Source: Eublepharis macularius
Taxonomy: Eukaryota; Chordata; Lepidosauria; Squamata; Eublepharidae
Length of the DNA stretch: 64,000 nucleotides
Assembly: GCF_028583425.1 (NCBI RefSeq)
Contig: NC_072794.1
Coordinates: forward strand, 29,819,232-29,883,231
Direction: 5' to 3'
The notes under the pieces were generated by a model that was not told the DNA's origin, did not search any database, and saw only the letters and a list, made by a program, of their open reading frames with translations. A program made the translations under genes and the position numbers. Shown here in pieces: positions 34,623-46,873 of the stretch (positions within the stretch are counted from its first letter, which is position 1; each line of letters starts with the position of its first letter).

Positions 34623-36294
34623 TTGTGGGTGGCTACTGTTAAAGCAGTAGCAAGCAGCCGAACCAGAGGAAGTAACACAAGTCGGGTGGTAGCAAGTCAC
34701 CTGGTGGTTGCTGCTGGGCCTGGCCCTAATCAGTCTTCCCTCAAACCCAAAACAGCCCTAGAAAGGGTCCTGCCCCTCCCCCTGCCTTTGTCGATATAAA
34801 CAAAAACGAGAAGGGTGGCAATACTGTAATGGGGTTGCCTAGCAATGAACACTGAGAAAACTGAGTTGCTTAAAGCTTCCTCTCCCAGAAGTTTCTGTAG
34901 TTGAATGTGTTTTGGTAGGAGGTGCAGGGCTAATTAGAAGCAGCAACAGTTCCACCCAACCTGTCCTGCTGCCCTCACTAAGCCTCTGAGCACCATAAAC
35001 TCCAGTTTTTCCTTTACTATTTTGAAATCATGTTAATTTAACATTTTAATAACTCTCAACCTGGTAGATAACATTTTATTTTCCCTGTGTTGTACCAAGA
35101 GTGGGTGCCCTTAGGGTTTCGTCCTTTTATGGTCCTAAATAGCTTAAGTTTAGGTTATCTGAAAGACTTTATCCTGAGTTTGATGAGACTTCCCTGCAGG
35201 AACCTAGATTATCTGAAATTAATCTGGTTTTATTGTATAGATGGCTTGTGGGTTGGCTGGCTGATCTGTTGGGGACCCTGAGAGTTTTGAGTTGCCCCCT
35301 CCGCCCTGAGGAATTCCCTTACCAAAGAGTTGAAGCCAGTCCTTTACAGCAGGCCTTCCAAAGTTGGTTAAACATGTTTTTAAGGCCTTTGAGGATTGGA
35401 GGCACTTGCACTTTATTGTTTCACATCTGTCTGGTCAATTTGTGTTGTTTTACATTTGTATTGTATTATAAATTTTTGTTGTGTACTATGATTTTTTCTG
35501 CTCTTAGCTACCTGGAGAATCTCATACGAGACAGAAAGCTGGCATGTAACAAAACTGAACTACTCTGATTCTACAGTCGTTTGTACAATCAAAACTACAA
35601 ACTTTCATTACCGTTACCCTCAAATTACCTCACATACACCCTAGTTTGCCTTCTGCCATCTCCTGCTGTTTTTAACCCAAAGATACCCCAAAACAGCAGG
35701 AATGATGATCAGACTGGTAGCTGGGACGTGAGTTCTTCACATTGTGTTCTCAGGAAGGCAAAAACCAGTATGTCTTGTTAATTTTTTGTTGCCTAAATGG
35801 AATGAGTCTATTTGTGATTCATATTTGCCAGCAGGATAGCAGACCTGTAAAAAAAAAAAAACTCCACAGTTGGCTGCCAAAATGTCAACATTTCTTGAAC
35901 TCACATATTCCACTGGCAACGTTCCTCCACATAAATAACACCTTCCATCTACGGGGTTGTGTGTGTCCAAACAACCCTTTTCTGTTACTAACTGTTAACA
36001 TTTTAATCAGAATATACAAGCATGTTAAACTTTTAAGGCAAGGTGTATGAATCTCCTTGGTACTATGAAATTAAGAATATTTGTCACCATGTTTAAAATG
36101 TTAAGGTTCACAGTGTATTAAGCAGTTCAAGTTTTCCTGAGGTTGCCATTTTTTTTACTGGCTGTACTAGCAACTGTCAGACACAGAAATTTAGTCTGTG
36201 AAACTAGGCCTGGCATGGCTGTAAGTGATAGAAAAGTGTCACCTATGAAATTTCCTTGTACCAGGTTGTTATTAAAGGCAGAGGATCATGACTA
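34623..36294. other. KIAA0040 intron with LINE-like 3' DNA
   Basis: 35,200-35,540 looks like the 3' end of an L2/CR1-like LINE on the + strand (CAGGCCTTCCAAAGTTGGTT, then CTACCTGGAGAATC). The remainder is unassigned. No exon signal. Confidence 0.35.
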
Positions 36295-36440
36295 GTATTT
36301 ATTATTATTAATATTTATAATCCGCTCTCCCCACAAACGGGCTTAGAGTGGAATACAACATATATAAAATACATAAACATATTAATTTAAAACCAGATAA
36401 AAACATCAATAAATATATAATACAATTTCTAAAAGATAGC
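36295..36440 (-). mobile_element. LINE 3'-end remnant
   Basis: A (TTA)n-like start followed by TATAATCCGCTCTCCCC and an AT-rich body. Reversed this resembles an L2-type 3' end with a TAA-rich tail. Confidence 0.4.
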
Positions 36441-36542
36441 AGCACACATATTTATATGCCACTTTTTTCTTCCAAAGAGACCCAAAACCGCTAGAACATT
36501 CTTCTGTCCTCCATTTTCTCCTCACAGCTGCCCTGTGAAGTA
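36441..36542 (-). repeat. SINE, - strand, part 1
   Basis: Reversed SINE body (TTTATATGCCAC, GAGACCCAAAACCGC, CATTTTCTCCTCACAGCTGC, CCTGTGAAGTA), interrupted at GTA by the element at 36543. It resumes at 36964 with GTAGGTTAGGCTGAGAG. Confidence 0.7.
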
Positions 36543-36963
36543 TAGGTTGCCACATGTCTGGTATTCACCCAGATAGTCCAGTATTAGGGGGGTACTATCC
36601 AGGGAAAATGTTCCCCAAATACTGGACACCTGGCCCAACCCCTCCCCCATGTGCTGTCACCCAGCTGCCCAGCCTGCAGTGGCGGCGCAGTGCCACTGCC
36701 AGCTCAGAGAAGTGGCCTTCCAGCCAGGGTGCCCTGCCTCCTGCAAGGCTCCAGCAGCAGTGGCCAGCCTGCCCAGCTACCCAGCCCCCCTAAGCTGGGT
36801 ACAGCCTCCTGTAGCTGTGAAGTGAGGTTGGTGCAATGGCATCACTTCCATTAGTGACATCATCACACTGGAGGGGAGCGCACACAAGTGTTAAAAAAAG
36901 AGGTTAGTGTTGCCCCCCCTCCCCAGGTTCCGTTATTATTCTGGACCCCATCTGGCAACCCTA
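36543..36963. mobile_element. 421-bp DNA element inside a SINE, 3-bp TSD
   Basis: Ends TAGGTTGCCA and TGGCAACCCTA are inverted repeats. It is flanked by GTA on both sides (36540-36542 and 36964-36966), and removing it restores the SINE. A 3-bp duplication suggests PIF/Harbinger-like mobilisation, though a TA-type Tc/mariner reading cannot be excluded. The GC-rich interior (CAGCTGCCCAGCC...) has no transposase. Confidence 0.75.
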
Positions 36964-37010
36964 GTAGGTTAGGCTGAGAGTGATTGGCCCAATAATTTCC
37001 AGGAAAAGTT
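36964..37010 (-). repeat. SINE, - strand, part 2
   Basis: GTAGGTTAGGCTGAGAGTGA continues the SINE body broken at 36542. Confidence 0.65.
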
Positions 37011-40000
37011 GATAGCTATATAAATGGAGACTGATAAGGGAAGTGAGTGTGATTTGAGAGAAGCATAATTTCTCCTGGTGAACATATATTTTCCCTTAGT
37101 GGTCAAACACTTCCACAGGTTTTTGAATACTACAAACCCCTCTTCACCAGGAGGCAAACCTAGAAGGGGTGTATCCACCACAAGCTCTGATTCCACTTTT
37201 AAATTCTACTGAGGTCTCTGAAAACATTCTCTTTCTCCAGCTGCTAAGTTTATCTCATTATCCTGAATAATAGACAATGCAGTTTTACAAAAGCATTCTT
37301 TTTTTTTTTTGCACAAGCTGAGTTTCCACAAGCTTCAGACATAATCAGTTTTCACATTTAATAATGTAACCCTTAAATAGTTCTCCACACTGTTTCGTAA
37401 CTGAATGGAAAATTTGTAGACAGGGGCTTGAAACAAAAATCTTGTGCATAGTGGATTGAACCAGTGCCATAAAAACTTGATTCCTACCCACAGCATTTGG
37501 TAGAACCACTTGGAATAAGGCATGGGAGGGATCTGTGTGTGATATAAGAACTTTTTAGAGTTTTAGTTTTGGTGTTCCAACTAATTGAATGTGATCTTCC
37601 TGAAACACGCAGTCACCATTTTGTGCGAATGGAGCAACATGCATATTTTTCATGCATGTACAACTTAGGTAGATGCAACAGAACTTCAGCCTTTTGCAGG
37701 GAATTCATCTATGCATACCAAAGCTGTATGTGCATAAAAAATTGTGTGCATTGCCTCATTCACAAAAAAAGGTGACTATGTGTATCGAGGGGACTGTACA
37801 TAGTATATGTCCCCATTGCAATGCCAAAATCAAAATCTGAAAAGGGCCATCTTTTCAGGGGAGAAGTGTTGTTTTAAACAGGAACCTCTGTGACAAGTGC
37901 CCAGCCTTCTCCTCTTCCTGTAACACACCCTGCTGTAAATCTTGAAAAGGATTGTGCTGGGCATGATTTGTGTCAGGGGAATTGACTCCCCCCCCCCTCT
38001 TACAACAACAAAGGGCCTGTTAAGTCTGGCAGGCAGTGTGGTAGGAAGTCAGTTGATGAAATTTGTACTTTGCTGATGTAGATTTCTGTAACTCCGTAGT
38101 TCATTACAGTAGAAGGGAGATTCCCCCAACTAGATCTATTTCCAGGGCTGTGGCGATAATACAGATCAAACAGGTCGTTTTTAAACTGTGCAGCTGTTCT
38201 TTGGCCTCCTTCCAACATTTGTTATCCTGGAATTATGTAGATGGTTTTGAGCCTGGCGGTAGGCAACTGCAGTTGTGACATACCAGACACTTTGCTCAGC
38301 AGAGGAAGTTCCCTGTTCTACCCCAGAAGGAGCTGTCTAGTAATGCAGGCTGGACCAGAGCACAGCTCTGGGACCTTTTTGGACCTGGGACAATAATGGT
38401 ATCAAATGGAGTTCCTTCTGGCCCTGCCCCCAGTAAATGGCAGCTGCCTTGTTCCTATGGTTGGAGCAGGTGTGCAGATTTATTGTTCAGTGCATTCAGG
38501 CATGTATGGGAGATTTTGGCACTTTCATACCGGAGGCTTATATCTGCTCTTAAGCAAATGATAAAACCTCCATTGGTTGCAGCATACATTTGGTTTGCAT
38601 TCTGAAATTTCTACCGCATTAACACCTTTCATGCGTGACATGCAAAACCCAAGAGAGGTTCAAATATGCATTTTGGTATTGCACATGCAACACCCTTTGG
38701 TTTCCTGTTTCTGCTATCTTAGTTTTTTAAATTGTGGGAATCAAACTTTGTTCCTGCCTGACTCTTCCAATTTTTTTCTCTAGAAAATTCCATGTATCAT
38801 GTGGAATCTAGTGGAGGATGAGTAAGGAATGGCATTGATATATACCTGTATATGTGTGTGTTCATTATGGAAGAATTAGGGCTGAATTGAACAAATCGGG
38901 CATTTTCTAATTTTGAGGAGAGGGGGGAGATGCAACCCAAACACGAGGCTTTACCACGATCTGTATCCATCCACCGGAAGCAAAAAAACACATCTGTCTC
39001 GAACCCAGTGCGATGTAGCATTTACAGCAATTCAATGAACTGGGGTACCGCTTTACCCAAAACACACTGTCATGTCAGACATTAACTAGAAAGAAGTCAG
39101 AAGCAAAATCCCATGGGAAGTTTTCAAAATCTTCCTTCCATTTAACAGTCCCCAAATTTGTCTTTTTGTGGACAGGAGGGTGAAGCTTTATGAACACGAA
39201 GTAAGGGCTGACATTTTTTGGCGCTTCTGAATAAGCTGAAGAGGCAATTTAGGTCAGAGGAGAAGGGGACCGTTGTGCTTCAGGCACTGAAGAAAACATA
39301 CAGGAGAGAATGAGGTTCCGTTCTTGGCTAAGCCTAAAACTTCCTGAGGGACCTTAGGCAAGTCACATGCTCTCTGTGCCTCCAGGAAGAGTCCCAGCTG
39401 TATAAATTGGGGGGGGGATTGATGAGAGTTCCTTTGTCTCCTTCAGATATTCTCACAATTCTCAATGACCTCAAGTAACATTGAACTGTTTGCAGTTGCA
39501 ACACAAGGAGATGATCTCTTCTTGAGCTGGCAAATGAAGAAATTAAGACACCCAATAGCCGCTGGTAGCATAAGCTTGGTTGTCTGTATATATGCCCTAG
39601 ATCAGGATGCAAACACCTGGAATGCTTGCTGACAGTGGTTTGGAATCTTGGGTCACATCTTTGCCCATGCTACCGATGCACAGGCAGCGCTGCTTGAGCT
39701 AGTGGTGCAAGAGAAGGCAACAGACATGGCTTATGCCCATTGTTGCCTCCCAGACCTGCATAACCATTAGCCAAGTCCAGAGAAGCTGCCAGTGCTGCTG
39801 GGGTTTGGCTTGTGCCGGGTATCTCTGGCCAAGAACAACTCTCATCCTTCTGTTTTGCTTGCTGGCCTACCAACATCTTGACAGGTAGACGGTGCGTTTT
39901 TGGGCACTTGGCCCCCAAATGTTGCCTATCCGTGTTCACATTCCTTGGACTTGAACTTGGGCCCTTACCTTGCTGTTCACTGGTGTTTGAAGCGTTTTTC

Positions 40001-42150
40001 TCAAAGAACAATTCACGTTCAGTATCTGCGTCAGACTGAGAGAGAAAAATTTCAAATAGTACATTATGTTTTGGAAATGTGTTTGTGAAGCTAAACTTGT
40101 TTGAAACCACCACGGTAGGGAAAAGTAGCCTGGGGGTGGGAATTATCAGTGGAAAAGTGGTGAGCAGGAGAACTGAAAGGATCCCTTCCTAAAGCAGTGT
40201 TTTCCTACAGGAAACGGCTGTCAGTTCCGTTGCATAGGTCTTCATTTAATGTGTAATTCTGCCCTGAGGAAGCCATGTATCCAAACATTTTCTTGCTTTC
40301 ACCGTGGCAAAGGAAATGACCAGAGAGAATTCTTTGTTGTTGGCTGTGGGGCTTCTGTGGGAACTGTGGCTAGAACACAGGGGAAAGTGGGAAGCAACTA
40401 AACCATAGTCTTCTTTCCTTGAGTGCCGGACCCATGGAACCTCACTGATATTCAGAGAAGCATCTCTGGTATTCTTTGTTAATGAGATTAAACAGAGAAA
40501 GGGACCTCTGACAAACTCCTGTGTAGAGTTGCTGCTTGACTGCTTTGTATTGTATTGTATTGTTTCATTAAATGTAGGCATCTAGAGAATCTCGTGTCTT
40601 TTCCAATCTTCATTTTAAGGTGGTTGGACTAAACTTTCTTTTTCTGTTACAGGATAGGGGTGTTGTTGGAAACTGGGATTTATTTTTTATTTTGTATCCT
40701 ATGCCATATTTAAAACAAGAACTGCTATGAAAAGGTAGAGATGCTGCCACTTGGCAATGGAGCGTATCCAGGAATGTGGTGTGTGTGTGTATTGGCTATC
40801 AGAGATGTTGACACTGATAGATTCCTGAGCTAAGGTGGGCTATGGTATGTGTACACGCCTCATTCTCTAGGGACTGCAATAAAATGCATCAAGATTCTCT
40901 TCATGAATGGAAAGAAATGGTTGTTTATCTCAGGAGGGCCAGTGAGGGTGAGGGGCAAGTTGTTCCCTTTCCTTCTCTTTGAGTCACACCTCCTGTGGGA
41001 TTATCCCTCTTTGACTGGTGTACTGCATAAAGGCATGTTGAGCTGGTCTTCACCACACAGAATGTGGTTAGAATTCTGAACTCTACACATGACATTATGC
41101 ACAATGAAATCAATTCACAATGGACGTGAATGTAGTGCTTGACCCCCAGCTATGCTGGGTCACTCACTTTTGAGCCTGGGGTCTGGCCCTGCCTTTGTGC
41201 AACCGATTGCTTGTGAGCAGGGAGCCTGTGCATACAAGAAGGGTACGTGTGAGGCTCTGTCCCCCAAATCAGGAACACTGCTTGTTTGATGTTCCAGATT
41301 ACAAGAAGGGAGCCTCACATATATATTTCCTGTGCACATAGACTCCCTGTTCACAAGCCACCAGTCATGTGAGGGCAAGGCTAGTACACTTGTGCCCACT
41401 GTTCCCTGTGCACATGGATTTCAACAGATGCAATGTCATGAATGTCATGTATAGAGCACTCAAGATGGTGGTGGGGTATATGTGATATTTTTAAATGTTC
41501 CCTCCACATAAAGCACTTAGCACGCCATAGAGGGTGATTTAAAGTAGTCCTCACTTTGATATACTCCCCTGGTTAAAAGAGAAAACTTTTGCACATGTGC
41601 CAGGTATGTGCAGGTTGATTCTACCTCAAAGGATCCAACAAGGAACTCATATTAGACCCAGCAAGTTTAAAAATGAACACTGTGTTAACAGCTCATCAGT
41701 TGCAAGCATAAGCGCTCCCCCGATTTCTGCTAGGAGGAAAGGAAAACAGAAGTTCCAAAATATTTTTTTAAGAGATAGTGTGATTTTACTGTATCATCGC
41801 CCCCTTCTGGTTTGCCTAGTGCTGCTACAGGCACTTGTCTTTTCATAACAAGTTTATTTTAGAAAATAACTTTATAGAGGATCCTCTCATCATAAAAGCC
41901 ACTCCTTGTTAGCACTTAGCAAGATTCCACCATTCCCAAAGAGGAGGGGCAAGATGGCTGTCAAGAAATTGACTCGAGTGCGGGAGAAAAGCTTGTAACT
42001 GTTCTAGTCAATTGTAGGGATTTTTTTAAATTCTCCCAATCCCAGTTTCTCCCTGGATTTGAAGTTACAAATCACCTGAATTTAATTCTGGAGTGGCAAT
42101 CTTTAATGCATCTATCTCACTCTTCCACTTAAAAACATTCTATAATAAGA
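37011..42150. other. KIAA0040 intron, largely unassigned
   Basis: Five kilobases with no supported exon, RNA gene or nameable repeat. T-run at 37301-37310. Short ORFs are isolated and lack splice partners or family resemblance. Confidence 0.45.
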
Positions 42151-42412
42151 ATAACAAGAAGAAGAAGAACATCATTTGATTTATATACTGCCCTTCAGGG
42201 CAACGTAATGCCCAGTCAGAGTGGTTTACAAAGTGTGTTATTATTATCCTCATGACAATCACCCTGTGTGGTGGGTGGGGCTGAGAGAGCTCCGAGAAGC
42301 GGTGACTGACCCAAGGTCACCCAGCTGGCTTCAAGTGGAGGAGTGGGGATTCAAACCCGGTTCTCCAGATTAGAATCCTACCACTCTTAACAACTACACC
42401 AAACTGGACATT
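42151..42412 (-). repeat. tRNA-derived SINE, - strand, full-length-like
   Basis: Reverse of the SINE at 12887-13147. A tail of AAT/AAG repeats comes first, then GATTTATATACTGCCCTTCA, GTGACTGACCCAAGGTCACC, GGATTCAAACCCGGTTCTCC (reversed B box) and CTCTTAACAACTACACCAAA (reversed A box). Confidence 0.88.
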
Positions 42413-42933
42413 CGGTTCAATCCTAAGCACCAGCCCTGGAGCAGGATTTCCCTGCCTCCCTGCTTCTGCTGAAGTTCTGCTCCCAGGCGGTCAAGGGACC
42501 CTCAGGAGCAGCATGAGAGATAAAGGGGGTTTGCAGGGAGAATGGAGAATCAGCAGAACTTCTCCACCCCTTCTTCATCAATGGAAGCGCCATCCCACTA
42601 GTGGAACAGCACCTTAGGATCCAAGCCATTGTTTAGAACTTTGCACACGCACAGTTTGTTCCAAGTTTCCATCCAGTCTTTTTTTCCCCTTCTTTGTTAT
42701 TGATTTCTTCCGGCACATGTGCACCGATTAGCATTGTTGATATGATTATGTGGCCAACATGTGAAGCTTCCATTACTAACTTAAGAAATTTTCCAAGTAA
42801 ACTGAAAGGCAGGAGGAAAGGAATGTGTGCCAGAGTGAACCTAGGCAGAACGGGCAATCCACTCATCTATAGCAAAAGAATCCTAATTTGCCTCACCTCT
42901 TCGAATATGCATCTCTCTTTGTGGTGCTCAGAT

Positions 42934-43140
42934 GAGAGCGTCACTGTGGTATAGCGATTAGAGTGCCAGACTAGGACCTGAGAGACCCAGGTTCAAATCC
43001 GCACTCTACCAAGGAAGCTCGCAGGGTGACCTTAGGCCAGTCACACACTCTCGCAGTAAAATGGAGGAGAACAACGTAAGCCCCTTTGGGTCCCCGTTGG
43101 AGAGAAAGGTGGTGTATAAATGAAGTGGAATAAGTAAGAT
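42934..43140 (+). repeat. tRNA-derived SINE, + strand, second subfamily
   Basis: Head GTGGTATAGCGATTAGAGTG, B box GGTTCAAATCC, then GTGACCTTAGGCCAGTCACA, CCCCTTTGGGTCCCCGTTGG and AAGGTGGTGTATAAATGAAG. The tail differs from the ATT-tailed SINE, so it is a separate subfamily. Confidence 0.82.
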
Positions 43141-43205
43141 GTATCCATTGCATTTTCTAGAGCCCACTCTGAATTTGTATATGACATCTGTCATTGTGAG
43201 AAGGC

Positions 43206-43300
43206 AGTAGGGGTGAGATCACTGGGTGACCTTGGGCCGGTCTCACACACTCAGCTTAGCCTATCTCACAAGGTTGTTCTGAGGATGAAACAGGAAGAAC
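43206..43300 (+). repeat. SINE body fragment
   Basis: GGGTGACCTTGGGCCGGTCTC and TCTCACAAGGTTGTTCTGAG match the body of the SINE at 42934. Head and tail are missing. Confidence 0.65.
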
Positions 43301-43419
43301 CTGACAGGCTGCCATGAACTCCTGCAAGAAAGGGCAGAACAAAACCTATGATTGATAGATGGCTGATAGCTGCAGTCCTGCTCTTGCTAGGAACTGAATG
43401 GTTGTCTCTTTGGATCAGG

Positions 43420-43610
43420 GAGGGACCACGGTTCAGTGGTAGGGTCCCAGGTTTGATCCCCAGCGTCTCCAATTAAACAGGACCTGGCAGTAGGTGCTGT
43501 GAAAGACCTCAGCCTGAGATCCTGGAATGCTGCTGCCAGTCTGAATAGATAATATCGAACTTGCTGGACTGATGGTCTGATTCAGTATAAGGCAGTTTCA
43601 TGTGGATGTA
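43420..43610 (+). repeat. tRNA-derived SINE of a different family
   Basis: Head GGTTCAGTGGTAGGGTCCCA, B box AGGTTTGATCCCC, body GTGAAAGACCTCAGCCTGAG and GATTCAGTATAAGGCAGTTTC. A reversed copy lies at 52213-52418. Confidence 0.82.
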
Positions 43611-44698
43611 TTCATATGATGTATTCATCTTGTCTAATATTCTCTTTCGAGTGCCTCAGAAAGACCACAGTTAAAAGCCAAGCTGTAGCCCCATCCCCCT
43701 ATAAGAATTCAAACCAGAAGCAAAGTTGTGAAAGCTTGGACTGCAAAAATTGCGCAATGTACCAGGAAGCCAAGTGAGAATGTGCATAAGCCTGAGGCAT
43801 GGGTCACCCAAAGTGCAAATACCAAAGATGTTTGTCCATCTGCCTTCTTGTTGTGCCATCTGTTTGTCTAGAGCTATGTCTCAAAGCATGGCTTGACCTT
43901 GTGTGGTCCAGGGCTCTGAGTGAACACCACATAAATACTTATGCTCTGGAAGTACAATTTCTGTGGTTATATAAACATATAGTCTTCTCTCCCAGGACAA
44001 GCTCCGAGGAACCAGTTCTGTGTCTTATCAGAAGCAGCTGAGGGGGCACAGCTCTGATTCGCATAGGACTAGTGACATCATTAATCCACTTTCACCCATT
44101 CCATTTTTTAAAACATTTTTTCAAGGGGAATAAATGCTGGTTTGCGTGAATAAATGTACATGTGGTATTTTAAACATAAAAGTTTACTTAAGGCATACAG
44201 GAAGGGCAAGACAGACAACTGGATCAGTGTTGGATTCACTGTCCAGAGCTTTTATCAAATGTATTGGGAAAGTGAGAGCAGCCAAGCTCGAGCAGCTTTC
44301 AGTATGTGAAAGGGGTTACTGATTTTCATAGGAACCCATCACACTTGTTCCTGCAAGAATTGTCATTGCGTCTCAAGACTTGAAGGAGGCAGTCTTGGAA
44401 CGATGATTCATGCAGAGATGCAATGCAAACTCCACTTGTGAGGAGGAGCTTGCATTGCATCTCTGCATGATGTTCTGCAGGTGTCTGTCTACACCGGATT
44501 AGATAATTCAGTAATGCCCTATGCACTGATACAGCAGAATTATCTGCTCCCTGTTGAGTCTGAATTAGATAGAGGGCAGACCAGACCAAAGAACCATCCA
44601 GAGAAGTACCAAGCAGTCTCCATGGATATATACGTTTGGGTACAGGATCCCTTAATTAAATTAAATTATTTCTCACTTTATGCAGTATGAGAATTATT
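43611..44698. other. KIAA0040 intron with a short hairpin
   Basis: Unassigned apart from the inverted repeat at 44409-44469. Confidence 0.45.
44409..44469. repeat. 61-bp hairpin, 25-bp arms
   Basis: The left arm CATGCAGAGATGCAATGCAA plus ACTCC (44409-44433) pairs with the right arm at 44445-44469, 24 of 25 bases matching. The loop is about 11 bp. It could fold as a miRNA-like stem if transcribed in the KIAA0040 intron, but a small MITE or local inverted duplication is more likely. Confidence 0.6.
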
Positions 44699-44772
44699 TG
44701 TATGTATGTATGTATGTATGTATGTATGTATGTATGTATGTATGTATGTATGTATGTATGTATGTATGTATG
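44699..44772. repeat. (GTAT)n microsatellite
   Basis: About 18 uninterrupted GTAT/TATG units. It abuts an L2 3' end in - orientation and probably grew from that element's tail. Confidence 0.95.
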
Positions 44773-44830
44773 TCCTTTGTAGTCCGCCTTTCTCACTGAG
44801 ACTCAAGGCGGATTACACAGTATGAGATTA
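44773..44830 (-). mobile_element. L2 LINE 3' end, same subfamily as 16-19 kb
   Basis: TAGTCCGCCTTTCTCACTGA and GACTCAAGGCGGATTACACA are the exact reverse of the 3' end at about 19003-19045. The tail here is the (CATA)n repeat. Confidence 0.8.
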
Positions 44831-46442
44831 TCGAGCAAAGAAGATGGTATCTTTTCACCTCCAGAGACAAAGGAAGAACTGCCAGAATTCCCTTACAGGA
44901 AGGAGCCAGGCAAGATACCAGCCTGTCTGATTTCTCTTCTCATCTGATGTACCGCAGGCTCCATGCTACATCTCATATGGAATGAAAACTTGACAGCCTG
45001 GCCACTCTTGGGATTTGCATCTCCCAGTGATTCTCCTATTCCTGTTTGTAGTATAGACCTAGACTCAAACTGGTTTAACATCCATTTCCTCTATCCATGG
45101 CAGCCTGGGAATTGTAGTTTGGGTGGGGAGGAAAAGCACTAGGATCTCTAGCAAAGAATTCTAATCACATTGATCAAACTACAATTCACAGGATTCTTTG
45201 GGGGAAAGCTGTGATTTATGCTGATATAAAGCTAACACAGAACTGTAGGTAGACACTTTAGGCTCGGCATGCTTCTTTTCAGCAAGTTATATTAAACTCA
45301 GTGAGGCTTACTTTTGAGTATATGTCCATAGGATCAGGCCATTAGATACATGCTTCCCAGAATGAATGTGAATTGAACATCAGCAGAAGGCCTGTGCCTT
45401 GATCCCTTACTGGAACGCCTCCTTCTTACACTCCATTAAAAAGAGTGTGGTTGCATTAGTGTTTCACTTGATTTTAGTACTGAAATGCCTTTAGTTATCT
45501 TAGTCAACAGCTCAGACCAGGGAACATGTGGGACAGTGCATCTGTTTTAATTCTCCTGAATCTCTCTTTTGAGAGGGGCTTCTGGTTGGATGTAAATTAA
45601 GGCAGATTTTTGTGATAGGCTGGTACATTGAGTTGTTGCTTTGTTGATTTTACTAGCTTCTTTTGCTTTTATTCCCCTGGGTTTCACCACTAAGTTGTTG
45701 TTTAAGTTGATTTAAGTTGCTGAATATTTAATATGTATTTTAAATTAATTCTTATTATTGCAAGCCACTTTAAAGGTCCTGCAACCAGAAAGGTGGGGGA
45801 GGGAACATTTTAAATAGAATATTATGCGCTTCCCAGTTTTTCATGCATGCAGAAATCCAGATGCAGCCCAGCAGGGTTTGGTTTTCTTTGGAGGAGAAGA
45901 GTGCACTGGCGTCTTCATAATATTTTCTTTATTTACAAAATAGGGGCTCTAAGCATAGCGGTGGCAAAGGAGACTCCTTTAGCAGACAGCACGGCTGCTA
46001 ATCCTGCACCATCTCCCCCCAAAGAGGAATGGTGACCTAAGGATGCTTTAGCTTCAGCCAATTCACATCACACTTTACTTCTGAATTCAAACTGGAAACT
46101 GGCTCCATAATGTTTTTTTTTTGCCCCCTCCACAAGTTCAGGGGTGTCACCTTCCCAAACTCTGATGGGTGTCACATTTCAAAAGCTAGCAGAACATCTT
46201 TCCTTGGATCTGATGGACAAACACATCAGGTGGTCATCCTGGACTTTAAGCAAGCTATCTGTAACAGTATGGGACCTCTTACATGGGGCCAAAGCAAACT
46301 GGTCTTGCCTGTGAAGTTAGCATGTTGTTGCCAAACTCTGGTGACTTATTTACGTAGACTTCTGCCTCCTTGGTAATCTGGATTCTGGCTTTCTCTTGCT
46401 CAGATCAGCAGAGATTATGGGGGGCATGCTTGGATAGATCAA
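44831..46442. other. KIAA0040 intron, LINE-tail-like patch
   Basis: 45,580-45,800 resembles a LINE 3' end on the + strand (GCAAGCCACTTTAAAGG, AGAAAGGTGGGGGAGGGAA). The rest is unassigned. Confidence 0.35.
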
Positions 46443-46873
46443 AATGGGTCATTTCGTAGAAAAAGAGCTGGAGGAACTCATTAGCATAACTTATTAGCAT
46501 ATGCCATGCCTCTTGCCCTCACTGGAAGTGTGTCATTAGTAAAACTGATTTGCATATGCCACACCCCCTGACATCGCCTATTCTGGCTGTTTTGGATCCA
46601 ATCCTGGCCATTCAGGGCTGAAATTGGGCCCAAAATGGCAAAAAGGGGCTGAAAATGGCTGAAAAGGAGCCCAAAATGGTCAGGATCGGGCCACTGATGA
46701 GCGGGAGAGTGATCCACCACCCATCAGAGGCCTGATCTGGGCCGTTTCATTCCCAACCCAGGCCAAAACGTGCCCAAAATGGCTGAGAGTCAGGTGGGGC
46801 CACCTGACGTGTGACCTCTTTGGGGAACTGGCAGAACTGCATTCCTGTGTGTTGCCCCTCGAAATGAACCCTG
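46443..46873 (-). mobile_element. hAT-type MITE, copy 1
   Basis: Left end TGGGTCATTTCGTAGAAAA and right end CGAAATGAACCCTG are inverted repeats. The interior matches, in reverse, the element at 50014-50467 (GCCCAAAATGGC, TGATCCACCACCCATCAGAG, CATATGCCACACC). No clear 8-bp target duplication remains, so it is probably the older or the more eroded copy. It lies in KIAA0040 intron 1. Confidence 0.8.
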
